Below are positions 20,072 through 28,119 of a DNA stretch of 64,000 nucleotides, piece after piece (the first letter of the stretch is position 1; each line of letters begins with the position of its first letter). The position numbers and the translations under genes are program-made. The notes beneath the pieces are model-generated. The model did not search any database and was not told the origin of the DNA. It worked only from the letters and a program-made list of their open reading frames with translations. Source of the DNA: Brevundimonas sp. SH203 (GTDB lineage: Bacteria; Pseudomonadota; Alphaproteobacteria; Caulobacterales; Caulobacteraceae); NCBI RefSeq assembly GCF_002157625.1, contig NZ_BDMM01000001.1:372001-436000 (forward strand), written 5' to 3'.

Positions 20072-22636
20072 ATGAAGTCTCCCAAACGGCCGCCGCTGAA
20101 GCTGACCGACGAAGACGTCGTCGCCCCCGTCGATGCGCCGTCCGTCGAGGAGACGCCGCTCGCCGAGGCCGGGATCGAACCGGAACCCTTGACCGACGCC
20201 GATCTGGAGATCGTCCAGCCCGCCTTCGAACGGCCGATGTCCGAACGCCGCCGCCGTCGCCTGCTGGAAGAACAACGGCAGGCCGAGGAGCGCGCCGCCG
20301 CTCTGGCGCCGACCGCAGACCCCGACGCGCGCTCGAACGCCGAAGTCGAAATGGCCGTCGCGGCCGGCAAGCCCCCTGCCCCGTTCGAACTGTCGTCGCC
20401 CCCCGCCGTCAAGCCGGTCGTCGCCAAGCGGACGAACGAGCCGTCAGGCCGCCATGCCTATCTGATCGCCGGCGTCGCCTCGGCCCTGTGGATCGGCGGC
20501 GTCGCTTCCTGGGCCGCCTATGAGTTCGGCGCGGGCGGGGCGGAGCTGGACCCGCTGCGCATCGCCATCTACGCCCTGATCGCCCTGGCCCCGGCGGGCC
20601 TGGCCATCATGCTGGCCCATGCGGTGCGGCAGGGGGCGGGTTTGGCCGCCGAAACCCGTCGCGCGCGTCAACTGGCCGAGGCGCTGGTCGCCCCGACCGC
20701 CCTGGCCGCCCAGCAGACCGGCGACGTGCTTCAGTCCCTGCGCTCCGACATCGACCACGCCGCCCTGGCGGCCGAGCGGGCGCGCCACGACATGGCCCTG
20801 CTGCGCGAAGCTCTGGCCGAAGAGACGGCGCGTCTGAACGAGGCGGCCGACAACGCCGGGCGCACCGCCCGTCGTCTGGCAGAGAACCTGGGCCGCGAGC
20901 GCGATCAGATGCAGACCCTGGGCCTGCATCTGGACACCCAGGCCACCGGCGTCATCGACGCGGTCGAACGTCAGTCCCGCATGGTGGCGGACGCCTCGGA
21001 CCTGGCCCAGGCCCAGTTGCGCGAGGCCGAAGCGGCGCTGGCCGCCCGCGCCGCCGATCTGGCCGCCGCCGCCGGCGAGGCCCAGGACGCCGCCCGCGTC
21101 GCCGCCGAGGACCTGGCCCGCCAGACGATCCGGCTGGAGAACGCCGGATCGGGCGTGGCCGAACAGATTCAATCGGTCGAAGAGGGCTTGGGCCAACAAC
21201 GCGCCTCGCTGGTCACGGCCGCCTATGCGCTGCGTACCGATCAGGAGGACTTCTCCGCCCAGGTCGAGAGCCAGCGCGCCCAGTTGGTCGAACATCTGTC
21301 GGCGACCCGCGCCGCCGCCGGCGATCTGGACCGCACGACCCAGACCTCGGTCGACGCCCTGCGCGATCTGGTCGAGGCCGCGACCGATCAGTTCCGCGCC
21401 CTTGTGGATATGTCCCAGCGCGAGGCCGACGGCTTCGATTCCGCCACCAAGGTCGCCCTGGACCGTTTCGAGGCCCTGGCCGCCGAGGCCCGCGACGCCC
21501 TGATGGAGGAAACCCGCCGCGCCCTGGAGCAGATGCGCGCCACGGCCGAGGATTCCCGCGCCGCCGCCGCCGACGCCGCCGAACAGGCGCGTCTGCGCGC
21601 CGACCGCTTGGGCGAAACCCTGTTCGACGCCGCGCAGAAGGCCGACAACGCCGCCGACGCCCGTATCGAGGATGCGCGTCGCATCGTGGGCGAAACCTCC
21701 GGTATCGTGGAGGAGGCCGGCGAACGCATGGTCAATCGTCTAGAGGCTCTGGTGGGTCGCCTGAACGAGGCCCTGTCCGAGATCGACACCGCCGTCGCCG
21801 ACATCGACGAACGCGCCGCCCGCCTGCCCCAGGAGGCCCGCGCCCGCGCCGAGGCCGTGCGGGCCACGGTCGAGGACGGTCTGGCGTCGCTGGCCGCCGC
21901 CTCGCGCAAGGCCGCCGAGGACACCGAGGCGCTGGACCTGGGCTTCCAGGAGCGGGTGCGCCGAAACTACGACATGCTGACCGAGGCTGTGCGGCTGATG
22001 GGGGTGGTGTCCGGCGACGCCGCGCCCGCCCGCCGTCGTGACCCCTCGCCCGAGCCCGAACGCACAGAACCGCGCGCGCCGCGAACGCCGATCCCGCCGC
22101 CAGTCGATGACCGCAAGATCGGCCTGCGCAGCCGCCTGCGTCTTGAACCGACCGAAGCGCCGCGTCCCTCGGCCGATGACCGTCTGGACTGGAGCGATCT
22201 GGTGACGCACGACGACGGCGACCAACCGTCGTCGGACCTTGACGTCCCCGCCGCGACCGCCGGCCCCACGCCGGCCGAGGCCGACGCCCTGTCCGAGCGG
22301 GTGATGGCCGCCATTCGCCGCATGGGCGTCGATCCCAACGCCCTGCTGCCCCGCTCGCGGGTCGAGGAGGCGGCGCGCGCCATCGGCAAGGGCGACCCAG
22401 ACGGCGGGCGCCAGATCGTGCGCCGCGTGGCGCCGGCCGCCGTGCGCAGCGTCTCGCGTCGTGTGCTGAGCGACGCGGATTTGCGCGCCGACGCCGAACG
22501 CTATGTGCGTCACTTCGCCGGCGGCCTGGCCGCCTCGGCTCGCGCGGGCGACACGACGGCGGTGCAGACCGCCCTGGCGTCCGACGCCGGACGCGCCTTC
22601 ATGTTGCTGGACGCGGCCGTCGGCGATCTGGGCTAG
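20072..22636 (+). CDS. tipN: TipN-like polar coiled-coil membrane protein
   Basis: 854 aa. An acidic/basic N-terminal region (1-125) is followed by two transmembrane helices (about 129-150 and 162-185) and a very long coiled coil (about 190-650) rich in Ala, Glu, Arg and Asp heptads. A proline-rich linker (about 670-720) and a compact C-terminal domain (about 750-854) follow. This two-helix plus giant coiled-coil layout and size match Caulobacter TipN, the new-pole marker that guides polarity and flagellum placement. The MipZ gene in the same window fits a Caulobacterales cell-cycle background. The symbol is assigned on architecture; primary-sequence confirmation is lacking. Confidence 0.65.
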   Translation: MKSPKRPPLKLTDEDVVAPVDAPSVEETPLAEAGIEPEPLTDADLEIVQPAFERPMSERRRRRLLEEQRQAEERAAALAPTADPDARSNAEVEMAVAAGKPPAPFELSSPPAVKPVVAKRTNEPSGRHAYLIAGVASALWIGGVASWAAYEFGAGGAELDPLRIAIYALIALAPAGLAIMLAHAVRQGAGLAAETRRARQLAEALVAPTALAAQQTGDVLQSLRSDIDHAALAAERARHDMALLREALAEETARLNEAADNAGRTARRLAENLGRERDQMQTLGLHLDTQATGVIDAVERQSRMVADASDLAQAQLREAEAALAARAADLAAAAGEAQDAARVAAEDLARQTIRLENAGSGVAEQIQSVEEGLGQQRASLVTAAYALRTDQEDFSAQVESQRAQLVEHLSATRAAAGDLDRTTQTSVDALRDLVEAATDQFRALVDMSQREADGFDSATKVALDRFEALAAEARDALMEETRRALEQMRATAEDSRAAAADAAEQARLRADRLGETLFDAAQKADNAADARIEDARRIVGETSGIVEEAGERMVNRLEALVGRLNEALSEIDTAVADIDERAARLPQEARARAEAVRATVEDGLASLAAASRKAAEDTEALDLGFQERVRRNYDMLTEAVRLMGVVSGDAAPARRRDPSPEPERTEPRAPRTPIPPPVDDRKIGLRSRLRLEPTEAPRPSADDRLDWSDLVTHDDGDQPSSDLDVPAATAGPTPAEADALSERVMAAIRRMGVDPNALLPRSRVEEAARAIGKGDPDGGRQIVRRVAPAAVRSVSRRVLSDADLRADAERYVRHFAGGLAASARAGDTTAVQTALASDAGRAFMLLDAAVGDLG

Positions 22637-22707
22637 GAAACCGCGCACTTGACGATGAACCCAAGTTGCCGCCACTTGCGGTTCACCGAACTGTCACGGG
22701 CGGGGCG

Positions 22708-23328
22708 ATGGCCGGCACAATGAGCGAGATCGACAGCCCAGCGAGCGGCGACGCCAGAAATGGCGACCGCCGCCCCGGCATCATCATCTGCGCCTATGAG
22801 GGCGAAGACGCGGGCTGGGATCTGGTCGAGGACCTGTCCGGCGAGATCTGGAGCCCGGCGGGCGCGCGCGCCGTCCCCATTTCCGGCAACGACCCCGACG
22901 CCCTGGCCTCGACCCTGGCGGCGCGACTGGGCAGCGGCGACTGCCGGGCCGTCCTGCTGGTCGGCCGCACGCACAAGGGTCAGGGCTTCCGCGTCCAGAT
23001 GCGGGCCGAGAACCGCACGCTGGACTACAAGCATCGCCTGTCCAGCACCGGCCCCGGCGTCGCCCGCGCCACCGCCCCGGTCGCCGACATCCTGCGCGCC
23101 CTGTCCGCCGCCGGTCTTCAGGCCGACGCCTCGTCCGAGGCGGAAGAGGACGCCGGTTCCTATCTGCTCTATCGCGTTCTCGCCGATCTGCCGGACGGGG
23201 CCGTCACGCCCTCCATCGGCCTGTTGCGCGCGCCGGCCCCGGCCAATGAGGCCGCCGTGCGCAAGGGTGTGAAGGCCGCAGCCTCGGCCATGGCCAGCCA
23301 CCTGACACCCCTGCCCCGCGTCAATTGA
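22708..23328 (+). CDS. Pyroglutamyl-peptidase-like protein without catalytic residues
   Basis: 206 aa, no signal peptide. The order of segments follows peptidase C15 (pyroglutamyl peptidase I): an N-terminal strand GIIICAYEG, then VLLVGRTHKGQGFRVQMRAEN (compare GLAGGRTxISxERxAxN), ILRALSAAGLQADASSEAEEDAGSYLLYRVL (compare LxxAGIPAxVSNxAGTxxCNxxxY) and SIGLLRAP (compare GFIHVP). The catalytic Cys and His positions would be Leu here and the Glu position is Gln or Met, so it should be inactive as a peptidase. The start at 22708 (MAGTMSEID) or 22720 is uncertain. It follows the TipN-like gene by 71 bp. Family assignment is by eye and distant. Confidence 0.55.
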   Translation: MAGTMSEIDSPASGDARNGDRRPGIIICAYEGEDAGWDLVEDLSGEIWSPAGARAVPISGNDPDALASTLAARLGSGDCRAVLLVGRTHKGQGFRVQMRAENRTLDYKHRLSSTGPGVARATAPVADILRALSAAGLQADASSEAEEDAGSYLLYRVLADLPDGAVTPSIGLLRAPAPANEAAVRKGVKAAASAMASHLTPLPRVN

Positions 23329-23371
23329 ACCGACGAGAGACATCGGGCGATCTACGGTCTAGGTTGGCTAG

Positions 23372-23728
23372 ATGATCGCGAGTCGCAAACTGATCCTCTT
23401 CGCCGCTCTGAACGGCGCCATGGCGGTCGCGGTGGGCGCTTTCGCGGCCCACGGCGCCGGGCCTCAGATCAAGCCCCTTCTGACCACCGGCGCCCAGTAT
23501 CAGCTGATCCACGCCGTTCTGGCCGTCGCCGCCGCTCAATGGCAGGCGGGCGGGCGACTGGCGTCGATCGCCGGCTGGCTGGCGTCCGTTGGCGGTCTGA
23601 TCTTCTGCCTGTCCCTGCTGCTGATCGCCTTTCTGGGCGTGCCAGCCTTCGGCGCGGTCGCGCCCGTCGGAGGGGTGCTGATGATCGCCGGCTGGCTGTG
23701 CCTGGCCTTCGCCGCCCTTCGTTCCTGA
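23372..23728 (+). CDS. DUF423 family membrane protein
   Basis: 118 aa with four predicted transmembrane helices. The family hallmark AAxxGAxAVAxGAFGAHG-like segment is present as LNGAMAVAVGAFAAHG, followed by GAQYQLIHAVLA and GGLIFCLSLLLIAFLG and ending VGGVLMIAGWLCLAFAAL. Inner-membrane protein of unknown function found widely in proteobacteria (YgdD-like). It stands between the pseudoenzyme gene and pip on the same strand. Confidence 0.9.
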   Translation: MIASRKLILFAALNGAMAVAVGAFAAHGAGPQIKPLLTTGAQYQLIHAVLAVAAAQWQAGGRLASIAGWLASVGGLIFCLSLLLIAFLGVPAFGAVAPVGGVLMIAGWLCLAFAALRS

Positions 23729-23761
23729 TCGTTTCGTCCCTACTGCAGAAAGCCCATCTTC

Positions 23762-24742
23762 ATGGCCTTCCCCACGCCCGCCGAGCCGCGTCGTATCCTC
23801 TATCCCGAGGTCGAGGCCTATGCCTCGGGCTGGATGGCGACCGAGGGCGTGCATGAAATCTATTACGAGGAATCCGGCAATCCTCAGGGCGTGCCGGTCA
23901 TCGTGCTGCACGGCGGTCCGGGCGGCGCGGTCAATCCGGGAATGCGGCGCTTCTTCGATCCGGCCGTCTATCGCATCATCATGTTCGACCAGCGCGGTTG
24001 CGGCCTGTCGCGCCCCCACGCCTCGCTGGAAGACAACACGACCTGGACACTGATCGCAGACATCGAGCGGCTGCGCGTCCTGTGCGGGGTCGAGAAATGG
24101 GTGGTGTTCGGCGGATCGTGGGGATCAACCCTGTCGATGGCCTACGCCATCACCCACCCCGAGAGGGTCCAGGCCCTGGTGCTACGCGGCATCTTCCTGC
24201 TGGCCAAGAAGGAGCTGCACTGGTTCTATCAGGACGGCGCCTCGATGATTTTCCCCGACGCCTGGGAGCGGTTCCTGGAGCCCATCCCCGAGGCCGAGCG
24301 GGGCGACCTGATGGCCGCCTATTACAAGCGGCTGATCGGCGACGACGCAGCCGAGCGCGAGCGGTGCGCCGTCGCCTGGTCGAGCTGGGAAGGCGAAACC
24401 GTCAGCGTCGAAGGCCCCAACGCCCGGCCCGAAAAGTTCGCCGAGCCGGAGTTCGCCGTGGCCTTCGCCCGGATCGAGAACTGGTTCTTCACCAACGCCG
24501 GCTTCTTCGAGGAAGACGGCTGGATTTTGAAGCAGGTGGACCGGATGCGCCACATCCCCTGCTGGATCGCGCAGGGGCGGTTCGACGTGGTCACGCCCAT
24601 TTCCGGCGCCTGGGCCCTGCACCGCGCCTGGCCCGAGGCCCGTCTGGACATTGTGGACGACGCCGGCCACGCCTCGTCAGAGCCGGGCATCGTCGACAGC
24701 CTGGTGCGCGCCACCGACTGGGCCGCGACCGTCGGGGCCTGA
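23762..24742 (+). CDS. pip: Prolyl aminopeptidase
   Basis: 326 aa. An alpha/beta hydrolase that removes N-terminal proline from peptides. Signatures: LHGGPGG (oxyanion region), FDQRGCGLSRPH, the nucleophile elbow GGSWGSTL, the acid in QGRFDVVTP and the catalytic His in DDAGHASSEPG. It is close in size and motif spacing to characterised family S33 enzymes. A strong hairpin immediately downstream separates it from the convergent doxX gene. Confidence 0.95.
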   Translation: MAFPTPAEPRRILYPEVEAYASGWMATEGVHEIYYEESGNPQGVPVIVLHGGPGGAVNPGMRRFFDPAVYRIIMFDQRGCGLSRPHASLEDNTTWTLIADIERLRVLCGVEKWVVFGGSWGSTLSMAYAITHPERVQALVLRGIFLLAKKELHWFYQDGASMIFPDAWERFLEPIPEAERGDLMAAYYKRLIGDDAAERERCAVAWSSWEGETVSVEGPNARPEKFAEPEFAVAFARIENWFFTNAGFFEEDGWILKQVDRMRHIPCWIAQGRFDVVTPISGAWALHRAWPEARLDIVDDAGHASSEPGIVDSLVRATDWAATVGA

Positions 24743-24747
24743 CGGAA

Positions 24748-24778
24748 AAGGCCGCCATGTCGCGAACATGGCGGCCTT
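24748..24778. terminator. Bidirectional intrinsic terminator between pip and doxX
   Basis: A perfect 13-bp stem (AAGGCCGCCATGT paired with ACATGGCGGCCTT) with a five-base loop lies six bases after the pip stop and 14 bases from the doxX stop. Flanking A and T residues are short, so termination may be only moderate, but the stem is very stable. Confidence 0.85.
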
Positions 24779-24791
24779 GTCATGCGGCGGG

Positions 24792-25190
24792 TCAGAACCG
24801 GCGCGTAGTTCGGTCGTCCAGGCTCCAGGCGCCGGGGCCTGCGGTGAAGATGTACAGGAAGACGAAGCAGAACAGGATGGCGGCGTCGCCTCCGTTGACC
24901 GCCGGCATCGGATCGCGCGGGAAGTGGAACATCCAATAGGCCACCGCCATCTGGCCCGATGCGATGAAGGCCGCCGGACGGGTGAACAAGCCCAGCACCA
25001 GAAGCACGCCCGTCACCAGCTCGATCGCCCCGCCCAGGCCGAACAGCGAGAACAGCGCCTGCTGTCCCGGCTCGGCCCCGGCTGGAAATCCGAACAGTTT
25101 GACGACGCCGTGGGCCAGAAACAGCAGGCCGGCGACGATCCTGAGCGCGGCCAGGGCGCGCGGCTGCCATTCGCTGGTCTGATTGAACAT
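24792..25190 (-). CDS. DoxX family membrane protein
   Basis: 132 aa with four transmembrane helices. DoxX-family features: ALRIVAGLLFLAHGVVKLFGF, GGAIELVTGVLLVLGLFTRPAAF and GQMAVAYWMFHFPR. Related proteins are linked to oxidative stress or respiratory quinone metabolism, but the family is functionally loose. It follows the pirin gene on the same strand by about 65 bp and is probably cotranscribed, opposite the LysR regulator. Confidence 0.9.
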   Translation of the reverse strand: MFNQTSEWQPRALAALRIVAGLLFLAHGVVKLFGFPAGAEPGQQALFSLFGLGGAIELVTGVLLVLGLFTRPAAFIASGQMAVAYWMFHFPRDPMPAVNGGDAAILFCFVFLYIFTAGPGAWSLDDRTTRRF

Positions 25191-25254
25191 GATTTCCCCC
25201 TCGATCTCGTTTCACAGCCGGAGGCAGGCCCGGCTGTGAAACTTGATCCGAAAA

Positions 25255-25953
25255 TCAGGCGGCGTCCACCAGCACGATCTCGGCGTCCGACAGGGCCTTG
25301 ACCGTGACCACGTCCTCCTGGGCGATGGCGGCGCCGTCGCGGGCGTTCAGGCGCACGCCATTGACCTCGATCTCGCCCTTGGCCGGAACCAGATAGGCCC
25401 GGCGGTTGACGCCCAGCGGATAGTCGGCGCTGTCACCCGCGTTCAGCGTGGCGGCGACGATCCGCGCATCGGTGCGGATGGTCAGGGCGTCGTCGTCGCC
25501 CTCGAAGCCCGAGGCCAGGACCACGAACTGACCGGAGCGCTCGCCCTTCGGGAACGGCTTCGTGCCCCAGCTGGGCGCATCGCCGCGTCGGGTCGGCTCA
25601 ATCCAGATCTGGAAGATCCGGGTCAACTCCGGCTCCGCATTGTATTCAGCGTGGCGGATGCCGGTCCCCGCGCTCATCACCTGAACGTCGCCCGCCACCG
25701 TGCGGCCCTTGTTGCCCAGGCTGTCCTCATGGGTGATGGCGCCGTCGCGGACATAGGTGATGATCTCCATGTCGGCGTGCGGGTGGGGCGGAAAGCCCGT
25801 GCCGGCCTCGATCTCGTCGTCGTTCCAGACGCGCAGATTGCCCCAGCTCATCCGCTTGGGATCATAGTAGTTGGCGAAGGAGAAGTGGTGCTTGGCGTTC
25901 AGCCAGCCGTGGTCGGCGCCGCCCAGCGACTCAAAAGGTCTGCGTTCGATCAT
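25255..25953 (-). CDS. Pirin family protein (YhhW-like)
   Basis: 232 aa with two cupin beta-barrels. The N-terminal cupin keeps the metal ligands: PPHPHADMEIITYVRDG supplies two His and one Glu, and SAGTGIRHAEYN the third His. YhhW-type pirins can show quercetin 2,3-dioxygenase activity. It begins 119 bp from the divergently transcribed LysR gene, the classic arrangement of a LysR regulator and its target. Confidence 0.92.
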   Translation of the reverse strand: MIERRPFESLGGADHGWLNAKHHFSFANYYDPKRMSWGNLRVWNDDEIEAGTGFPPHPHADMEIITYVRDGAITHEDSLGNKGRTVAGDVQVMSAGTGIRHAEYNAEPELTRIFQIWIEPTRRGDAPSWGTKPFPKGERSGQFVVLASGFEGDDDALTIRTDARIVAATLNAGDSADYPLGVNRRAYLVPAKGEIEVNGVRLNARDGAAIAQEDVVTVKALSDAEIVLVDAA

Positions 25954-26039
25954 GGGTCTGTCCTCAGGCCGGGCCGTCCCGGCGTCATCTGCTTGACGAC
26001 AGGATAGAGATCGGCGACCGAACAGAAATAGAAACCAGC

Positions 26040-26054
26040 GAAACTCATTGTTTC
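26040..26054. promoter_or_regulatory. Putative LysR-regulator binding palindrome
   Basis: GAAAC-TCATT-GTTTC is a 15-bp interrupted palindrome 18 bp upstream of the LysR start, in the divergent promoter region shared with the pirin/doxX operon. LysR-type regulators usually bind such interrupted dyads in this place and repress themselves while controlling the neighbour. Prediction from position and symmetry only. Confidence 0.5.
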
Positions 26055-26072
26055 CGTTCTTATAGGTCGCCC

Positions 26073-26999
26073 ATGCCCCGTCTGCCCGATCTGGAAGCTC
26101 TGGCCATCTTCGCGAAAGTGGCGGAAACCCAGTCGTTTTCCGGCGCGGCGGACAGCCTGTCGCTGTCCAAGGCCACTGTGTCCAAGGCGGTGACGCGGCT
26201 GGAGCAACAACTTCAGACCACCCTGCTGCATCGCACCTCGCGCCGGTTCGCCGTGACCGACACCGGCCGAAACCTGGCGGCGCGCGCGGCCCATATGCTG
26301 GCCGAGGCCGAAGGGGCGGTGTCGGAGGTGCTGGACATGTCGATGACGCCGCGCGGCCTTGTGCGTCTGGCGGCGCCCATGTCCTTCGGCATGGCCTATG
26401 TGGCCCCCGCCCTGCCCGAATTCCTGGCCATGAACCCGGACGTGTCGATCGACCTGCATCTGTCGGACGAGGTGATCGATCTGGTCGGCGGCGGGTTCGA
26501 CTGCGCCTTGCGGATCGCCGCCCTGCCCGATTCCTCGCTTACGGCGCGAAAGTTGAGGTCGGTCAAACGCGCCCTGGTCGCCTCGCCGTCCTATCTGGAG
26601 CAGCGGGGGCGGCCGACGCATCCAAACGACCTGAGCCGCCACGCCTGTCTATGCTACGCCTATATGCCGACGCCGGACATCTGGCGGTTCAGCAATGCGG
26701 AGGGCGAAGAGGTCGTGGTGCGGCCGCAGGGGCCTTTGCGAGCCAACAATTCCGACGCCCTGACGGCGTCCCTGTGCGCGGGACTGGGCGTCTTCCCCCA
26801 GCCGGACTTCATCTACTGGAAGGATGTGGCGGGCGGCCAACTGGAGACGGTCATGACCGACTGGAGCCTGCCGCCCATTGCCCTTCACCTCGTCGCACCC
26901 AACAGCGGGCCGCGTCCCGCGCGGGTCACGGCCCTGATGGACTATCTGGCGGCGCGGTTCAGCGGGCCTTTGTGGCCCGGCGATACGGTCGGGCGCTAG
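26073..26999 (+). CDS. LysR family transcriptional regulator
   Basis: 308 aa. N-terminal winged helix (about 1-65: LEALAIFAKVAETQSFSGAADSL, then SKATVSKAVTRLEQQLQTTLLHRTSRR) and a periplasmic-binding-protein-like effector domain (about 88-295). The C-terminal domain and length match the AaeR/DmlR-like subgroup. Likely controls the divergent pirin and doxX genes. Effector unknown. Confidence 0.93.
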   Translation: MPRLPDLEALAIFAKVAETQSFSGAADSLSLSKATVSKAVTRLEQQLQTTLLHRTSRRFAVTDTGRNLAARAAHMLAEAEGAVSEVLDMSMTPRGLVRLAAPMSFGMAYVAPALPEFLAMNPDVSIDLHLSDEVIDLVGGGFDCALRIAALPDSSLTARKLRSVKRALVASPSYLEQRGRPTHPNDLSRHACLCYAYMPTPDIWRFSNAEGEEVVVRPQGPLRANNSDALTASLCAGLGVFPQPDFIYWKDVAGGQLETVMTDWSLPPIALHLVAPNSGPRPARVTALMDYLAARFSGPLWPGDTVGR

Positions 27000-27003
27000 A
27001 AGG

Positions 27004-27303
27004 TCAGCCGCACTTCACTTCGCGCACGATGTCGGTCGCCTGATCATAGACGAAGTTCACGCGGTTCTCGCGATAGTCCATCGTCGCCGGGCAGGTGGTG
27101 CAAAGCACGCGGAAGGTCTGGCCCGCCGGCGCCGTCGGTATGGTCGAACGATTGCGGCCGACATAGCTCTGATAATCCGAAACCTTGCAGGCCTTGAACC
27201 CGCCGTCCGACCCGCCGGTCGGCGGCGTCGTGGTCTGGGTCGGCGCACAGGCCGAGAGGGCGAGCGCGCCGCCGGCGAAAAGCGTGCTGGCGATGATTTT
27301 CAT
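27004..27303 (-). CDS. I78-like peptidase-inhibitor-family lipoprotein, copy 1
   Basis: 99 aa. A lipoprotein signal ends in ALSAC-APT (lipobox, Cys about 19). After a Thr/Pro/Gly linker the domain reads ACKVSDYQSYVGRNRS, RVLCTTCPATMDYRENRVNFVYDQ and ends REVKCG. The C-terminal pattern D-Y-R-x-x-R-(V/L)-N-x-x-Y-D and final CG match peptidase inhibitor family I78 (Elafin-like proteobacterial inhibitors). The C-T-T-C pair is an addition. Followed on its 5' side by a homologous gene, so probably a duplicated pair. Confidence 0.75.
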   Translation of the reverse strand: MKIIASTLFAGGALALSACAPTQTTTPPTGGSDGGFKACKVSDYQSYVGRNRSTIPTAPAGQTFRVLCTTCPATMDYRENRVNFVYDQATDIVREVKCG

Positions 27304-27325
27304 GATCCGTCCCTTTCCGTTCGGC

Positions 27326-27682
27326 TCAGCCGCAGCGCACCTGTTCGATGACGCCGGTCTGTTCATTGTAGAGGATGTTCAGGCGATAGGCCGAGAAGTC
27401 CTGCGTCACCGGGCAGGTGGTGCAGGTCACGCGGCGGTTGACCACCTCGACCGGCACGGGGATTTCGGTGCGCGACTTGCCGACCAGATATTGCATCTCG
27501 CCGGCCTTGCAGAAATCTTCGGTCTGTCCCGTCGGCATCCGGCTGCCGACAGGCGGATTCAGTTGCGCCTGTTCGATCGTGCGGGGCGCGGGCGCTTCGG
27601 ACACCGGGGTCGAACAGGCCGCCAGCAAGCTCAAGGCGATCAGGCCGCCTTTTCCCAGCGCCCTTCGTCCGACTGTTTCCAA
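27326..27682 (-). CDS. I78-like lipoprotein, copy 2 (unusual start)
   Basis: About 118 aa. It is a paralogue of the next gene: FCKAGEMQYLVGKSRTEIP, VTCTTCPVTQDFSAYRLNILYNEQ and the final QVRCG align with copy 1. The lipobox is LLAAC-STP. No ATG or GTG gives a signal peptide; the best start is TTG at 27682, inside the 3' end of holC by 43 bases, giving METVGRRALGKGGLIALSLLAAC. A CTG at 27658 is the alternative. The gene is thus out of frame and overlapping with holC, and likely translated by coupling. Confidence 0.7.
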   Translation of the reverse strand: METVGRRALGKGGLIALSLLAACSTPVSEAPAPRTIEQAQLNPPVGSRMPTGQTEDFCKAGEMQYLVGKSRTEIPVPVEVVNRRVTCTTCPVTQDFSAYRLNILYNEQTGVIEQVRCG

Positions 27683-28098
27683 TAGGCCAGGTTGGCGCCC
27701 TGATCCTTCAGCGCCTTCCAGCGTCCGCGCGCGTGCTGCAGCGCCGGTTCGTCCCGCCCGTCGAAAATTATGAAGCATCGTTCGAACCCTTCCGTTGCGC
27801 CCATGTCTGCATCGTCGAAAATGAACAGCGCCTGAGCGCCGTTCAGGTTCTCTCCCGTCTCGCTCAACAGCACGGGCTGACGCTCAGCGTGGGTCTGATC
27901 GGCCCGGCCGTGGGGCAGGAAGCTGTTGTCGCGAAACGTCCAGAGAAGCTCGTCCACATCGTCCAAACGATGCGAGTGCGACGACTTCACCATGGCCCGC
28001 CAACCCCGTTCGAGCGTCTTTTCGAGCAGGGTCGGCAGCACCTGGTCCAGCGTCGACCGCTCCAGATGGTAGAACCAGATTTGGGGCTTGCCGCTCAT
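27640..28098 (-). CDS. holC: DNA polymerase III, chi subunit
   Basis: 152 aa. Chi links the clamp loader to single-strand-binding protein. Family features: FYHLERSTLDQVLPTLLEKTLERGWRA near the start, DDVDELLWTFRDNSFLPHG, and QPVLLSETGENLNGAQALFIFDDA. Transcribed 21 bp downstream of pepA on the same strand, the usual pepA-holC order of proteobacteria. The last 43 bases are shared with the next lipoprotein gene in a different frame. Confidence 0.93.
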   Translation of the reverse strand: MSGKPQIWFYHLERSTLDQVLPTLLEKTLERGWRAMVKSSHSHRLDDVDELLWTFRDNSFLPHGRADQTHAERQPVLLSETGENLNGAQALFIFDDADMGATEGFERCFIIFDGRDEPALQHARGRWKALKDQGANLAYWKQSDEGRWEKAA

Positions 28099-28119
28099 CC
28101 GGCCCTACCTATCCGACGA

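Noticed and set aside
24748-24778. Hairpin after pip considered as a mobile-element end
   Set aside because: It is a simple stem between convergent genes with no target duplication or second copy, so a terminator is the simpler explanation.
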